From positions 1 to 64,000 of the forward strand of contig CAJUDW010000001.1 in assembly GCA_910584995.1 (NCBI GenBank): DNA of 64,000 bases, written 5' to 3'. The position numbers and the translations under genes were made by a program. The notes below the pieces were generated by a model. The model was not told the DNA's origin. It ran no database searches and saw only the letters and a list, made by a program, of their open reading frames with translations. The stretch's first letter is position 1. Each line of letters opens with the position of its first letter. This DNA comes from an uncultured Oscillibacter sp. GTDB taxonomy: Bacteria; Bacillota; Clostridia; Oscillospirales; Oscillospiraceae. Positions 51,667 to 62,195 of this stretch are shown in pieces.

Positions 51667-51972
51667 AGGTGATCCTCAACTTTCTTCCTTCGTTAAGCGG
51701 TTTCGGGATATAGCAAACAAACTTGGGCCGTATCCTTTCGATACGCTTCAACAGCGGGATCCGCTGTTGCTGTAAAAGGCCGGGATATGGCTTCATCGTC
51801 CAGCGGCTGCGCATTTTGCAGGCGTCTTGGCCCATGGCACAGCCGCCGCAAAACATCTATCTGAATGTTTCCGGCTCTGCCGGCGGCAGCAGCCCCGGCG
51901 GGGAACCGGTTTTGCAGGCCGGGGTGTTTTTTCTCCCTCTCCCTATCAGGAAAGGATACCCCGTTTTCCAGC
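51667..51972. other. Intergenic region between uvrA and era
   Basis: No gene seen. GC-rich inverted segments include GCCGGCGGCAGCAGCCCCGGCGG (51878-51900), in two parts below 20 bases each when folded, and CCGGTTTTGCAGGCCGGGG (51906-51925), followed on plus by TGTTTTTT. The CTGCAAAAC element also occurs in repeat B and upstream of uvrA; see findings. Confidence 0.4.
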
Positions 51973-54798
51973 TTAAACCAGCATTTTTTTCAAATACTGC
52001 CCGGTGTAACTCCCCGGGCACGCCGCAATCTTTTCCGGCGTGCCGCAGGCCACAATCGTGCCGCCGCCGTCGCCCCCCTCGGGGCCCAGGTCAACAATCC
52101 AATCGGCACATTTGATGACGTCCAGGTTGTGTTCAATCACCACCACGGTGTTCCCGGCCTCCACCAGCCGCTGGAGCACCTCCAGCAGCTTCCGCACGTC
52201 GTCGGTGTGGAGGCCCGTGGTAGGCTCGTCCAAAATATAAATCGTCTTGCCTGTGGCAATCTTGCTCAATTCCGTGGCCAGCTTCACCCGCTGGGCCTCG
52301 CCGCCGGAGAGTTCTGTGGAGGGCTGGCCCAGCTTCACATAGCCAAGGCCCACGTCCTGAAGCGTCTGCAATTTTTTATAGAGCCGGGGCAGGGCCGCGA
52401 AAAACTCCACCGCCTCGTCCACGGTCATCTCCAGCACCTCGGAGATATTCTTCCCCTTATACCGAACCTCCAGGGTCTCCCGGTTGTACCGCTTGCCTTT
52501 GCAGACCTCGCAGGGAACGAAGATGTCCGGCAGGAAATGCATTTCAATTTTCAAAACGCCGTCTCCGGAACAGGCCTCGCAGCGGCCTCCCCGCACATTG
52601 AAGGAGAACCGGCCCGGCCCGTAGCCCCGGCTTTTGGCCTCCTGGGTGGAGGAAAACAGTTCCCGGATGTCGTTGAACAGCCCCGTATAGGTGGCCGGGT
52701 TGGATCGGGGCGTCCGGCCGATGGGGCTCTGGTCGATATTGACCACCTTGTCCAGATAGTCCATGCCCTCCAGGGCGTCGCATTTTCCGGGATGCACCTT
52801 CATCCGCATCAGTTCCGCCCCCAGGCGCTTAAAGAGGATCTCATTGACCAAAGAGGACTTGCCGCTGCCGGACACGCCGGTGACGGCCGTAAGGGTCCCC
52901 AGGGGGAATTCCACATCAATATGGCGCAGGTTGTTTTCCGCCGCGCCAATTACCTTCAAAAATTTCCCGCTTCCGGGACGCCGGGTCTCCGGCACGGGGA
53001 TTTTCCGCTTTCCGGAGAGGTACTGCCCCGTCAGGGAATCCGGGCAGGCCATAACCTCCTCCGGTGTCCCTGCGGCCACCACCTGCCCGCCGTGGACGCC
53101 CGCCCCGGGGCCGATGTCAATCAGGAAATCCGCCGCCCGCATGGTGTCCTCGTCATGCTCCACCACCAGGAGGGTATTGCCCAGATCCCGCAGTTCCTGG
53201 AGGGTGGCCAGAAGCTTATCATTGTCCCGCTGGTGGAGGCCGATGGACGGCTCGTCCAGGATATACAGCACCCCCATCAGGGAGGAGCCGATTTGGGTGG
53301 CCAGACGGATCCGCTGGCTCTCGCCGCCGGAGAGGGTCCCGGCGGCCCGGGAAAGGGTTAGATAGCCCAGTCCCACGGAGCGGAGGAACCCCAGGCGGGA
53401 TCGGATCTCCTTCAAAATGCGATCTGCGATCAAATGCTGCTGGGACGTCAGTTCCAAAGCCTCTACCCACGCCAGTTCATCCAGCACGGAGAGTTTTGTG
53501 AAGTCGTGGATGTTCCTGTCCCCCACCGTCACCGCCAGGGACTCCTTCCGCAGCCGCATCCCCTTGCAAGAGGGGCAGGGGCACTCGGTCATCATCTCCT
53601 CCAGTTCCCGCTTGCTGGAATCGCTCTGGGTCTCCTGATAGCGGCGCTGAATGTTATTGCATATGCCCTCAAAGGGCTGGTAGAGCACACCCTTGCCTCT
53701 GGGCTGGTCATAGTGGAGTTCCAGCTTCTCCCCCTTGGTGCCGTGAAGGATCACGTCCCGCACCTCATCGGCCAGTTCCTGCCAGGGGGTGGAGAGGGAG
53801 AAGCGATACTTTTTTGCCAGGGCGTCAAAATACATCCGGGAAATACCGTCGGATCGGATATTCCCCCAGCCGCTGGCCTGGATAGCGCCCTCCAGAATGG
53901 ATTTTCCCGGCTCCGGCACAACCAGATTTTCGTCCACCTTCAGCTGGCTTCCCAGTCCCGTGCAGGTGGGGCAGGCGCCAAAGGGGTTGTTGAAGGAGAA
54001 CATCCGGGGGGCCAGTTCCTCAATGGAGATCCCGCAGTCCTCGCAGGCGTAGTTCTGGGAAAACATCAAATCCCGCTCCTCCCGGAGGAGGTTCACCACC
54101 ACAAGCCCCCCGGAGAGGGACGCGGCAGTTTCCACGGAATCCGTCAGCCGCTGCTGGATGTCGGGCCGGATGATCAGGCGGTCCACCACCACCTCAACAG
54201 TGTGCTTCTTGTTCTTTTCCAAGGGGATTTCCTCATCCAGTTCGTAGAGGCTGCCGTCGGCCCGGACGCGGACGTAGCCGGAACGCTTGGCGTCCTCAAA
54301 AACCTTCTGGTGGGTGCCCTTTTTGCCCCGGACCACCGGGGCCATCACCTGGATCCGGGTGCCCTCCGGCAGGGACATCACTTGGTCGATGATCTGATCC
54401 ACCGTCTGCTGGCGGATTTCCTTCCCGCATTTGGGGCAGTGGGGCGTGCCTACCCGGGCCCAAAGCAATCGCAGGTAGTCATAGATCTCCGTCACGGTGC
54501 CCACAGTGGAACGGGGGTTTTTCGATGTGGTCTTCTGGTCGATAGAAATAGCCGGGGAGAGCCCCTCAATGTAGTCCACATCCGGTTTGTCCATCTGCCC
54601 CAGGAACATTCTGGCATAAGAACTGAGGGACTCCACATACCGCCGCTGGCCCTCGGCATAGATGGTGTCAAAGGCCAGGGAGGACTTGCCGGAGCCGGAG
54701 AGGCCCGTCATGACCACCAGCTTGTCCCGGGGTATGGTCACATCCACATTCTTCAAATTGTTGGCGCGGGCGCCTTTTACGATGATCTTATCCTGCAT
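51973..54798 (-). CDS. uvrA: Excinuclease ABC subunit A
   Basis: 941 residues from the ATG at 54798 (AAAAGGAGAACCGATCC upstream; [19 protein letters not shown]). Two ABC-type ATPase modules: Walker [10 protein letters not shown] and GVSGSGKSS, signatures LSGGE in both. Zinc modules CPKC, CEDC and CEACSGDG ... [10 protein letters not shown]. It recognises bulky DNA lesions and loads UvrB. Normal length. Confidence 0.97.
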   Translation of the reverse strand: MQDKIIVKGARANNLKNVDVTIPRDKLVVMTGLSGSGKSSLAFDTIYAEGQRRYVESLSSYARMFLGQMDKPDVDYIEGLSPAISIDQKTTSKNPRSTVGTVTEIYDYLRLLWARVGTPHCPKCGKEIRQQTVDQIIDQVMSLPEGTRIQVMAPVVRGKKGTHQKVFEDAKRSGYVRVRADGSLYELDEEIPLEKNKKHTVEVVVDRLIIRPDIQQRLTDSVETAASLSGGLVVVNLLREERDLMFSQNYACEDCGISIEELAPRMFSFNNPFGACPTCTGLGSQLKVDENLVVPEPGKSILEGAIQASGWGNIRSDGISRMYFDALAKKYRFSLSTPWQELADEVRDVILHGTKGEKLELHYDQPRGKGVLYQPFEGICNNIQRRYQETQSDSSKRELEEMMTECPCPSCKGMRLRKESLAVTVGDRNIHDFTKLSVLDELAWVEALELTSQQHLIADRILKEIRSRLGFLRSVGLGYLTLSRAAGTLSGGESQRIRLATQIGSSLMGVLYILDEPSIGLHQRDNDKLLATLQELRDLGNTLLVVEHDEDTMRAADFLIDIGPGAGVHGGQVVAAGTPEEVMACPDSLTGQYLSGKRKIPVPETRRPGSGKFLKVIGAAENNLRHIDVEFPLGTLTAVTGVSGSGKSSLVNEILFKRLGAELMRMKVHPGKCDALEGMDYLDKVVNIDQSPIGRTPRSNPATYTGLFNDIRELFSSTQEAKSRGYGPGRFSFNVRGGRCEACSGDGVLKIEMHFLPDIFVPCEVCKGKRYNRETLEVRYKGKNISEVLEMTVDEAVEFFAALPRLYKKLQTLQDVGLGYVKLGQPSTELSGGEAQRVKLATELSKIATGKTIYILDEPTTGLHTDDVRKLLEVLQRLVEAGNTVVVIEHNLDVIKCADWIVDLGPEGGDGGGTIVACGTPEKIAACPGSYTGQYLKKMLV

Positions 54799-55022
54799 GG
54801 ATCGGTTCTCCTTTTGGTCGAAAATCACTGCTTTTCTATGATAGGAACAGCACAGCTGTACCGCAGCCGGCAAGCCGCAGGCCGCCCCGGAAAACGCACA
54901 TGGGCTTGCCTGCAAAACCAGATGCATCCAGCCCCGCCGGACGGCGTCTCATGGCTTCTTTGCAACTGTACTGATGATAAACAAACTTATTTTTAATGTC
55001 AAGGGCGGTTTTTAATAATTTT
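54799..55022. other. Intergenic region upstream of uvrA
   Basis: No gene seen. On the minus strand a TTGACA (55002-54997) lacks a convincing -10, so it is only a candidate uvrA promoter. No LexA-type box was found here, unlike at uvrB. The part at 54845-54950 is GC-rich with CCTGCAAAACC, similar to a core of the intergenic repeats. Confidence 0.4.
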
Positions 55023-55523
55023 TTATTCAGAAGCAAGATCTGCCGTTCCTGCCTGGAGCAGACCCAGCAGCGCACCGGTATCCACTTCCACCTGTGCGCC
55101 GATTTTCCCGGCGGAGATGTAAATGCTGCCAAAATCCGCCGCCGTCCGGTGGAACACCGTGGGATACCGCTTCTTCATCCCCACGGGGCTGCATCCGCCC
55201 CGGATATACCCGGTAACGGCGTTGATCTCGTCCACCCGGAGCATCTGGACGGACTTCTCCCCCACCGCCCGGGCGGCCTTTTTCAGATCCAGGGTTTCGG
55301 CCACAGGCAGTTCAAATACGTAAATCTCTCCGGAGGCCCCCCGGGCCGCCAGGGTTTTAAACACCCGATCCGGATCCTCCCCCAGGGCCTGGGCCACATG
55401 GAGGCCATACTCCCGGGTACCCTCCGGCCCGCCGCCCTCCTGGTAGAAATGAGGGGTATAGGGGATTTTTTCCCGATCGAGAATCCGCATGACGTTTGTC
55501 TTTTCTTCCTTGTTTTTGGGCAT
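55023..55523 (-). CDS. YbaK/EbsC-type aminoacyl-tRNA deacylase
   Basis: 166 residues. Single YbaK/prolyl-tRNA editing domain: GEDPDRVFKTLAARGASG ... VFELPVAETLDLKKAARA and GYIRGGCSPVGMKKRYP, with the conserved Lys and the GGCSPVG loop of Cys-tRNA(Pro) deacylases. It clears mischarged Cys-tRNA(Pro). GAGGTGAAATC precedes the ATG. It begins 4 bases after the EamA gene, so co-transcribed. Confidence 0.92.
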   Translation of the reverse strand: MPKNKEEKTNVMRILDREKIPYTPHFYQEGGGPEGTREYGLHVAQALGEDPDRVFKTLAARGASGEIYVFELPVAETLDLKKAARAVGEKSVQMLRVDEINAVTGYIRGGCSPVGMKKRYPTVFHRTAADFGSIYISAGKIGAQVEVDTGALLGLLQAGTADLASE

Positions 55524-55527
55524 GATT

Positions 55528-56388
55528 TCACCTCAAAACCGCAACGCCCGCCAGTACGCAGGCGATGCCCGCCCACACCGCGGCTCCCACCGGCTCGCCG
55601 AAAACCAGCACGCCGGTCAGGGAAGCCACCACCGGCTCCAGGCTGGCAAGAATGGACGCCCTGCCGGGCTCCACGCCCGCAAGGCCTTTCGTATATAGGA
55701 TGTACGGCAGGACAGTGGAAAATACCACCAGCCCCAGGGCGGAGAGCCATAGCCCCGGCGTCCGGAAGGCCTCCGCCAGTTCCGCCGGACGCAGCAAAAG
55801 CAAGGACGCCGGCCCCGCAAAAAGGAAAGTCCACACCGTAACGGTCATGGAGCCGTACCGGGCCAGGGCGCAGCGGCCGAAAATGCTGTACAGTGCATAG
55901 AAAAATCCGGATCCCAGGCCCAGGAGCAGTCCGGCAGCGGTGATGGTGAGGCCGCCGGAGAAGAGGCCGCAGACCAGGGCGCAGCCCGCCAGCGTCAAAA
56001 CCAGGGCGGCGATTTTCCGCTTTGTCACCGGCTCCCTCCACAGCAGGGCGGAGATAGCCACCACAATGGCCGGGGCGGTGTACAGCAGAATAGAGGCCAC
56101 CGCCAGGGAGCACAGCCTTTGGCAGGAGAAATAACACAGGGTGAACAACAGCACGCTGACAACGCCGGTGCCAAAAAAATATTTCAAGTGCTCCCGCTTT
56201 ACCCGGAACACCTGCCGGTCCCCCAGGCCGCAGACCAGCGCCAGCGCCGCCATGCCGCCGAAATTCCGCACCACCACAATGGACGACGGGGACAGCCCGC
56301 CCTCCATCAACTTCCGGTTCCACAACCCGATAATCCCCCAGAGGACCGCAGCCAGCAGAATGGCAGCGGAGGCTTTTTTCCGCTCCAT
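55528..56388 (-). CDS. EamA/DMT-family transporter
   Basis: 286 residues with ten hydrophobic helices in two EamA repeats (about 8-138 and 150-285). Second-repeat motifs AGVEPGRASILASLEPVVASL and VFGEPVG are typical. Such proteins export metabolites such as amino acids; substrate unknown. It begins 3 bases after the DHHW gene stop. Confidence 0.9.
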   Translation of the reverse strand: MERKKASAAILLAAVLWGIIGLWNRKLMEGGLSPSSIVVVRNFGGMAALALVCGLGDRQVFRVKREHLKYFFGTGVVSVLLFTLCYFSCQRLCSLAVASILLYTAPAIVVAISALLWREPVTKRKIAALVLTLAGCALVCGLFSGGLTITAAGLLLGLGSGFFYALYSIFGRCALARYGSMTVTVWTFLFAGPASLLLLRPAELAEAFRTPGLWLSALGLVVFSTVLPYILYTKGLAGVEPGRASILASLEPVVASLTGVLVFGEPVGAAVWAGIACVLAGVAVLR

Positions 56389-56391
56389 GGG

Positions 56392-57585
56392 TCAGTCCTC
56401 CCAAACACCGTCGTTGCCGGTGCCGTCGCCGTAAAAGAAGGTGTCGTTCTGGATGCTGATCACAATATCCGGGCGGTAATCCGCAATATAGTCCTTCAAG
56501 GGCTGTTCTTTGTAGTGCCGGAGATCCAGGATATGGGTCTCATTAAAGGAGGCGTACAGCAGTGTCTCCATGGCATTGGTAAAGGAGTCTCCGAAAATCA
56601 GGGCGTTAGGCAGTTCCGGTCGGTCTGTTTTCAGCACGGTCTCCCCAAAGTCCCCGCCCATATAGAGGGTGTAGTACACCAATTCCTCCTCCGTGGCCGG
56701 GAGGGAGAAGAGGGGGATTTCACTGGGTTCGCCGTTATCCCAGCGGGTGAACGCCACCGGGTCTTTCTGGATGCCCACCACCGCCCGATCGGGGGAGGGC
56801 CAGAGGTTATAGAGTTTCCGGTTCCGGCTGCCGGTATAGGGGTTGGGCAGTTCCACAAAATCCAAATCCGCCTCCGTCAGAACCGGCAGGTCAAAGCCCT
56901 CCGCCGCCAGATGGCCCATCAGGGCCCGGTAAGCGGCGTAAGCGCCGTAATAGTTGTAATGGTGATCCACTGCGGGGTAATACTCCGCCGGACGGCCCAG
57001 GCTGTCAAAGACCGCCCGCATGTCCAGGAAATCCACGCCCCCCTCCCGGAGGGACTGGGCAAACACCGCGTCCGCCGCCGCCATGGAGGCTTTCCCGTCG
57101 TTCAGATAGGCAGGAAAGCGGTCTTCAAAATAGATCCGCTGCTCCGGCAGGCCCACATAGAGGAATTTGCTCCCAAGGCTCTCGATATAGGCGTTCAGCG
57201 CATGAAACCGGCCGGTGGTTTCCTCCACCACCCGGCGGTAATCCGCCTCTTTCAGGCCGCCATATTTGATGAATGGCAGCAGCATATCGCCCATCACCAC
57301 AATCTCGTTGACCACCGGGCGGCGCAGCAGCTTCATCTGCACCGCCGCGTCGGCTTTCAGCAAGGTGCTCCGGGCAGGGGCGTGGTCGGAATACCAACTC
57401 TCCAACGCCTCCCCAAAGCCGCCGTCCCACAGGCTCTCCGCCGTCACGGCGGGGAACTGGGCCAAGGCGCGGTTTTCATAAAAGGAGTCCGCCTTGTGCC
57501 GGGACCACAGCAGCGTCACCGCTGGAACAGCCAGCAGCAGCGCCATTAAACAGGCCAGGAAGGCCTTTTCCGACAGCTTTTTCAT
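56392..57585 (-). CDS. DHHW/AlgJ-like SGNH-type protein
   Basis: 397 residues. One N-terminal membrane helix (about 8-26), then an extracellular SGNH-like domain. PAVDHHYNYYGAYAAY carries the DHH motif and NALIFGDSFTNAM the GDS nucleophile. DHHW proteins work with the MBOAT protein encoded just upstream to move acetyl groups onto exported polysaccharides, as AlgJ/AlgX with AlgI. AGGAGGATTGG precedes the ATG. Confidence 0.87.
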   Translation of the reverse strand: MKKLSEKAFLACLMALLLAVPAVTLLWSRHKADSFYENRALAQFPAVTAESLWDGGFGEALESWYSDHAPARSTLLKADAAVQMKLLRRPVVNEIVVMGDMLLPFIKYGGLKEADYRRVVEETTGRFHALNAYIESLGSKFLYVGLPEQRIYFEDRFPAYLNDGKASMAAADAVFAQSLREGGVDFLDMRAVFDSLGRPAEYYPAVDHHYNYYGAYAAYRALMGHLAAEGFDLPVLTEADLDFVELPNPYTGSRNRKLYNLWPSPDRAVVGIQKDPVAFTRWDNGEPSEIPLFSLPATEEELVYYTLYMGGDFGETVLKTDRPELPNALIFGDSFTNAMETLLYASFNETHILDLRHYKEQPLKDYIADYRPDIVISIQNDTFFYGDGTGNDGVWED

Positions 57586-57594
57586 CCAATCCTC

Positions 57595-59016
57595 CTAAAA
57601 CTGGAAGTACAGGAACGACCGGGCCGTGGAACTGAGGAGCCGCACGGCGGAAAGCCCCAGCAGCGCCAGGGCCAGCAGCTTCGGCCCCCAAATCAGCGCC
57701 GCCCCGGACAGGCCTCCGTCTGCCTCCCGCTGCTTCTCCAGCCAGCCGGACAGCCAGATTTTCACCGGCAGCGCCGCGGGAACAGCCGCCAGCCACTCCC
57801 AGGCGTACTGGCGCAGATAATAGCCGCTCTCTCCGCTCCAGACCCCGCCGGGGGCAAAGCCCAGCATGGCGGAGAGCATGGCCGCCGCCTGCTCCAGGGT
57901 CCCCGCCCGGAACAGCACCCAGCCGAAGTTGATCAGCAAGAGGGCGTACAGGTGCCGCAGGGCCCCCGGTAGCCATTCCAGCCCCCGGCCCCAGAGGTAA
58001 CGCTCCCCCATCAGCAGGACGCCGTAATAAAGGCCCCACAAGACGAAGGTCCAGGACGCCCCGTGCCAAAGGCCCGTCAGCAGCCACACCGCCAGCAGGT
58101 TCCGCACCTGCCGTCCCCGGGAACAGCGGTTCCCCCCAAGGGGGATGTACACATAATCCCGGAACCAGCGGGAGAGGGTGATGTGCCACCGCCGCCAGAA
58201 CTCCCCGGCAGATTGGGCGATATAGGGATAATGGAAATTTTCCGGCAGGGGCAGGCCGAACATCCGCCCCAGGCCCACGGCCATGTCCGTATAGCCGGAG
58301 AAATCGAAGTACAACTGCAGGGTGTAGGCAATGGAGCCGATCCAAGCCAGGGACACCGTCAGGCGGTCTCCGGAGGCGTAGGCCCCGTTGGCGATGCTGC
58401 CCAAGGCGTCTGCCAGCAGCACCTTTTTCCCTAGGCCGAAGCAGAACCGCACAGCCCCGGCGGAGATATCCGCCAGCGATTCCCGCCGGTCCGCCAGACA
58501 GGACGCAAACTCGCCGTACCGCACAATGGGCCCCTGCAAAAGCTGGGGGAAGAAAGCCATGTACAGGAGCAGCCGGGAAAACCGCCGCTCCGGCGGGATA
58601 ACCCCCCGCCGCACATCCGCCAGATACGAGATTGCCTGAAAGGCGAAAAAGGAGATGCCCGCAGGCAAAGCCAGGGAAGGGACAGGGACGTCCAGCCCCA
58701 GGGCTTTCAGGTTTTCCCCCAGGAAACCGGCATATTTAAAAACTGCCAGGGCCCCTGTCAGCAGCGCCAGGGAGGCGGCGAAGACCGCCTCCCCCCAGGG
58801 CTTTCCGGGCTCCGCCAGCAATCCGCCGCCCCAGGCAATCAGGCACGCCGCCAAAAACAGCGGCAGCAGCCAAAGCCCGCCCCAGGCGTAAAACAGTAGG
58901 CTGCATACCAGAAGCACCCCGTTCCTCCCCTCCCGGAACCGGGCGGGCAGAAGATAGTATGCCAGCAGGCACAGGGGCAGGAATCCGAATAAAAATGCGA
59001 TACTATGGAATGCCAT
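57595..59016 (-). CDS. MBOAT-family O-acyltransferase (AlgI-like)
   Basis: 473 residues, about 11 helices. The signatures GEFWRRWHITLSRWFRDYVYIPLGGNR and GLWHGASWTFVLWGLYYG contain the conserved His residues. AlgI-type enzymes pass acetyl groups across the membrane for O-acetylation of cell-surface glycans. The DHHW gene follows after 9 bases, forming the usual pair. No glycan biosynthesis genes are near, so the target is unknown. Confidence 0.93.
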   Translation of the reverse strand: MAFHSIAFLFGFLPLCLLAYYLLPARFREGRNGVLLVCSLLFYAWGGLWLLPLFLAACLIAWGGGLLAEPGKPWGEAVFAASLALLTGALAVFKYAGFLGENLKALGLDVPVPSLALPAGISFFAFQAISYLADVRRGVIPPERRFSRLLLYMAFFPQLLQGPIVRYGEFASCLADRRESLADISAGAVRFCFGLGKKVLLADALGSIANGAYASGDRLTVSLAWIGSIAYTLQLYFDFSGYTDMAVGLGRMFGLPLPENFHYPYIAQSAGEFWRRWHITLSRWFRDYVYIPLGGNRCSRGRQVRNLLAVWLLTGLWHGASWTFVLWGLYYGVLLMGERYLWGRGLEWLPGALRHLYALLLINFGWVLFRAGTLEQAAAMLSAMLGFAPGGVWSGESGYYLRQYAWEWLAAVPAALPVKIWLSGWLEKQREADGGLSGAALIWGPKLLALALLGLSAVRLLSSTARSFLYFQF

Positions 59017-59029
59017 AGGCCCGCTCCTT

Positions 59030-59410
59030 TCAGGGGTTCAGAATCTCCTTCTGGACGTATTTCGGCAGCTTTTCCAGAATCAGCCGGTGGGAGTTGGCGC
59101 AGAGTTCCCGGAGCAGATCATCCGGCAGGCCGCTGTCCAGCAGGGCGGCGATCCAGAGGCGTTTGTCGCAGTAAAATCCCGGCAGGATCTCCGGATACTC
59201 CGCCCGCAGCAGTTCCGCCCGCTCCGGCTCACACTTGAGATTCACCAGATCGTGCCCGCCGTAGATCTCGTATTTCTCCTCCGGCGTACACACGGCGGCA
59301 AACAGCTTGCCCCGGATCATATACCGGAACCACTGCCATTCCGCTTTATAGTCCTTCTCAACGCCCGGCAGGGACAGCAGATATTCGTCCAGCCATTCGT
59401 ATTTCATCAT
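59030..59410 (-). CDS. MmcQ/YjbR-family protein
   Basis: 126 residues, the whole length of the YjbR/CyaY-like fold: [31 protein letters not shown], then [14 protein letters not shown] segment [23 protein letters not shown] and RLWIAALLD. Two adjacent ATGs (59410, 59407) overlap the uvrB stop. Often called DNA-binding on the basis of fold, but function is not established. Confidence 0.88.
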   Translation of the reverse strand: MMKYEWLDEYLLSLPGVEKDYKAEWQWFRYMIRGKLFAAVCTPEEKYEIYGGHDLVNLKCEPERAELLRAEYPEILPGFYCDKRLWIAALLDSGLPDDLLRELCANSHRLILEKLPKYVQKEILNP

Positions 59411-61377
59411 ACCTCTCCTCTCAATTCAATGATGCGGTCACGCAGTACGGCAGCGTACTCGAATTCCAGCATCTTGCTGGCCTCCCGCATTTCCTTCTCC
59501 AGTTTCCGGATCTCCGCATCCCGCTCTGCCTTGCTGAGTTTTTTCCCGCGGGGGGCCTGGGTGTCCCCGCTGTCGGCGGAGGAGGAGATCTCCAGTACCT
59601 CCCGGACGCCCTTGATGATGGTCTTAGGCACGATGCCGTGCTCCTGGTTGAACCGGTCTTGGATGCTTCTGCGGCGCTCTGTCTCGTCGATAGCCGCACG
59701 CATGGAGGGGGTGATGCCGTCGGCGTACATAATCACCAGCCCTTCGGCGTTCCGGGCCGCCCGGCCGATGGTCTGGATCAGGGAGGTTTCGGAGCGGAGG
59801 AATCCCTCCTTGTCGGCGTCCAGAATGGCCACCAGGGAGACCTCCGGCAAATCCAGGCCCTCCCGCAGGAGGTTGATGCCCACCAGCACGTCGAATTTCC
59901 CCAGCCGCAGATCCCGGATGATCTCCATCCGCTCGATGGTCTCCACGTCGGAGTGCATATAGCGGACTTTAATCCCGGCGTTTTTGAAATATTCCGTCAA
60001 ATCCTCCGCCATTTTTTTGGTGAGGGTCGTCACCAGCACCCGCTCGTTCCTGGCGGCCCTGGCATTGATCTCCTCCATGAGGTCATCAATTTGCCCGGTG
60101 ACAGGCCGGATCTCCACCCTGGGATCCAGCAGGCCCGTGGGGCGGATTACCTGCTCCACCACCTGATCGGCCCGCTCCCGCTCGTAGGGCCCGGGCGTGG
60201 CAGAGACAAAGACCGCCTGTCCCACCCGGCCCTCAAATTCCTCGAATTTCAGGGGCCGGTTGTCGTAGGCGCAGGGGAGGCGGAAGCCGTATTTCACCAG
60301 GCTGTCCTTCCGGGCGTGGTCGCCGTTGTACATCGCCCGCACCTGGGGGAGGGTCACGTGGCTCTCGTCCACAAAGAGGAGGAAATCCTCCGGGAAGAAG
60401 TCCAGCAGGGTCATGGGTGCGGATCCGGCGGGCCGGTCGGAGATGATGCGGGAGTAGTTCTCAATGCCGGAGCAGTAGCCCAGTTCCGTCATCATCTCCA
60501 TGTCGTATTCCGTCCGCTGGCGGATGCGCTGTGCTTCCACCAGCTGGTTGTTATCGGTAAAGATCTTTACCTGCTGCTCCAGTTCCGCCCGGATGTCCCC
60601 AATGGCCCGGTCCATCTTGTCCTTTGTGGTGACATAGTGGCTGGCAGGATAGATAGCAATGTGGTTCAAGTGCCGGTTCACCGCGCCGGTTACCGGGGCA
60701 AAGTCGCTGATCCGGTCAATCTCATCCCCGAAAAACTCCACCCGGATGGCGTGATCCTTGTAATAGGCGGGGTAGATCTCCACCGTGTCCCCTCGGACCC
60801 GGAACATGTTCCGCTCGAAAGCCACGTCGTTGCGCTCATAGCGGATCTCCACCAGGCGCCGCAGCAGTTCGTCCCGGTTCCACTCCGCCCCCACCCGCAG
60901 GGAGACCACCAGCTTAGCGAAGTCGTCCGGCTCCCCCAGGCCGTAGATACAGGACACGGAGGACACCACAATCACATCCCGCCGCTCCAGCAGGGCGCAG
61001 GTGGCGGAAAGGCGGAGGCGGTCGATCTCGTCGTTGGTGGAGGCATCCTTGGCGATATAGGTGTCGGTGTGGGGGATATAGGCCTCCGGCTGGTAATAGT
61101 CGTAGTAGGACACGAAGTATTCCACGGCGTTGTTGGGGAAAAACTCCTTGAACTCAGCGCAGAGCTGGGCCGCCAGGGTCTTGTTGTGGGCCAGCACCAG
61201 CGTGGGCCGCTGGACAGCCTCAATGACCTTCGCCATGGTGAAGGTCTTGCCGGAACCGGTCACGCCCAGCAGGACCTGCTCCTTCAGGCCGTTTTCAATC
61301 CCCTCCGCCAGGGCGGCGATGGCCTCCGGCTGGTCACCTGCGGGCTGGTATTCGGAAACAACTTGGAATTTCGGCAT
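59407..61377 (-). CDS. uvrB: Excinuclease ABC subunit B
   Basis: 656 residues from the ATG at 61377 ([20 protein letters not shown]). Helicase motifs: Walker [20 protein letters not shown], the beta-hairpin region [40 protein letters not shown] and QTIGRAARN, plus a C-terminal UVR domain that contacts UvrC. It verifies damage after UvrA. Promoter overlaps a LexA-type box. First gene of a run uvrB-mmcQ-MBOAT-DHHW-EamA-YbaK. Confidence 0.97.
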   Translation of the reverse strand: MPKFQVVSEYQPAGDQPEAIAALAEGIENGLKEQVLLGVTGSGKTFTMAKVIEAVQRPTLVLAHNKTLAAQLCAEFKEFFPNNAVEYFVSYYDYYQPEAYIPHTDTYIAKDASTNDEIDRLRLSATCALLERRDVIVVSSVSCIYGLGEPDDFAKLVVSLRVGAEWNRDELLRRLVEIRYERNDVAFERNMFRVRGDTVEIYPAYYKDHAIRVEFFGDEIDRISDFAPVTGAVNRHLNHIAIYPASHYVTTKDKMDRAIGDIRAELEQQVKIFTDNNQLVEAQRIRQRTEYDMEMMTELGYCSGIENYSRIISDRPAGSAPMTLLDFFPEDFLLFVDESHVTLPQVRAMYNGDHARKDSLVKYGFRLPCAYDNRPLKFEEFEGRVGQAVFVSATPGPYERERADQVVEQVIRPTGLLDPRVEIRPVTGQIDDLMEEINARAARNERVLVTTLTKKMAEDLTEYFKNAGIKVRYMHSDVETIERMEIIRDLRLGKFDVLVGINLLREGLDLPEVSLVAILDADKEGFLRSETSLIQTIGRAARNAEGLVIMYADGITPSMRAAIDETERRRSIQDRFNQEHGIVPKTIIKGVREVLEISSSADSGDTQAPRGKKLSKAERDAEIRKLEKEMREASKMLEFEYAAVLRDRIIELRGEV

Positions 61378-61449
61378 AATAAACGGTCTCCACACAATCA
61401 AAAAATAACGGCGCCCCCGCCGCCGGACGCGGATGTCCATACAGCGGCC

Positions 61450-61488
61450 ATTGTATCATGGCCCCGGGCGAATTGCAACATATGTTCG
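61450..61488 (-). promoter_or_regulatory. uvrB promoter overlapping a LexA-type SOS box
   Basis: On the minus strand TTGCAA (61478-61473), 17 bases, TACAAT (61455-61450). The -35 overlaps GCAACATATGTTCG (61475-61488, plus-strand reading), which matches the Gram-positive LexA box CGAACATATGTTCG at 12 of 14 positions. LexA binding would block the promoter until DNA damage. Confidence 0.72.
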
Positions 61489-61520
61489 AAAATTTCCCCA
61501 GCCTCCGGGCGGATCAAGGC

Positions 61521-62195
61521 CTAGGACAGATACCCGGAATCCGCCATGGACAGGAAGTCCCGGCCCGCCACAATAATATGATCCACCAGCCTCACCCCCA
61601 CGGTCTCCAGGGCAGCTTTGGCCCGATCCGTGGCGCTGTAGTCGTCTGCGGAAGGCGCGGCCATGCCGCTGGGATGGTTATGGGACAGGATCACCGCGCT
61701 GGCGGAGGTAAGCACGGCGTTTTCCACCAGGAGCCGGACGTCCAGATCCGCGCCGTTGGCGCTGCCGGCGCTGAGCCGCTTGCAGGCCAGGAGTTTCCCC
61801 TTCTGATCCAGGCACAGCTGGTAGAGGATCTCCCGCTTCTCCTGGGCAAACAGTTCTATCAGGTATTTCCCTGCCCGCTCCGTGGAATTGAGGGCCGTGG
61901 CGCGGGCGGCGTCCTCCAACTGGGCCTTCCGGCAGAGGAGGGGCGCAAGGCGGATCAAAATGGCCGCGCTCTCGCCGATGCCCTCCACCTTCTGCAAATC
62001 CTCTACCGGGGCGGACAGCACAGCGGAAAGGGAGCCGTACCGTTCCATCAGGGCGTGGGCAATAGGATTGGTGTCCCGCCGGGGGATGGCATAGTAAAGC
62101 AGCAGTTCCAGGGCCTCGTGATCTGCGTAGCCCTCCAGCCCGCCTGCGAGAAAGCGTTTCCGCATATGCGCCCTGTGCCCGTCGTGAACACCCAC
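61521..62195 (-). CDS. radC: RadC/YeeS-family JAB-domain protein
   Basis: 224 residues from the GTG at 62195 (GGGGGGATGATATC upstream; reads VGVHDGHRAHMRKRFLAGG). N-terminal helix-hairpin-helix region (DLQKVEGIGESAAILIRLA) and C-terminal JAB/MPN domain with the metal motif SHNHPSGMAAPSADD. Despite the name, a repair role is not established. It lies upstream of uvrB with its own spacing of about 140 bases. Confidence 0.9.
   Translation of the reverse strand: MGVHDGHRAHMRKRFLAGGLEGYADHEALELLLYYAIPRRDTNPIAHALMERYGSLSAVLSAPVEDLQKVEGIGESAAILIRLAPLLCRKAQLEDAARATALNSTERAGKYLIELFAQEKREILYQLCLDQKGKLLACKRLSAGSANGADLDVRLLVENAVLTSASAVILSHNHPSGMAAPSADDYSATDRAKAALETVGVRLVDHIIVAGRDFLSMADSGYLS

Noticed and set aside
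54973..55002. uvrA promoter with TTGACA
   Set aside because: The -35 is perfect, but no hexamer at 16-18 bases resembles a -10, so it is only mentioned under the intergenic region.
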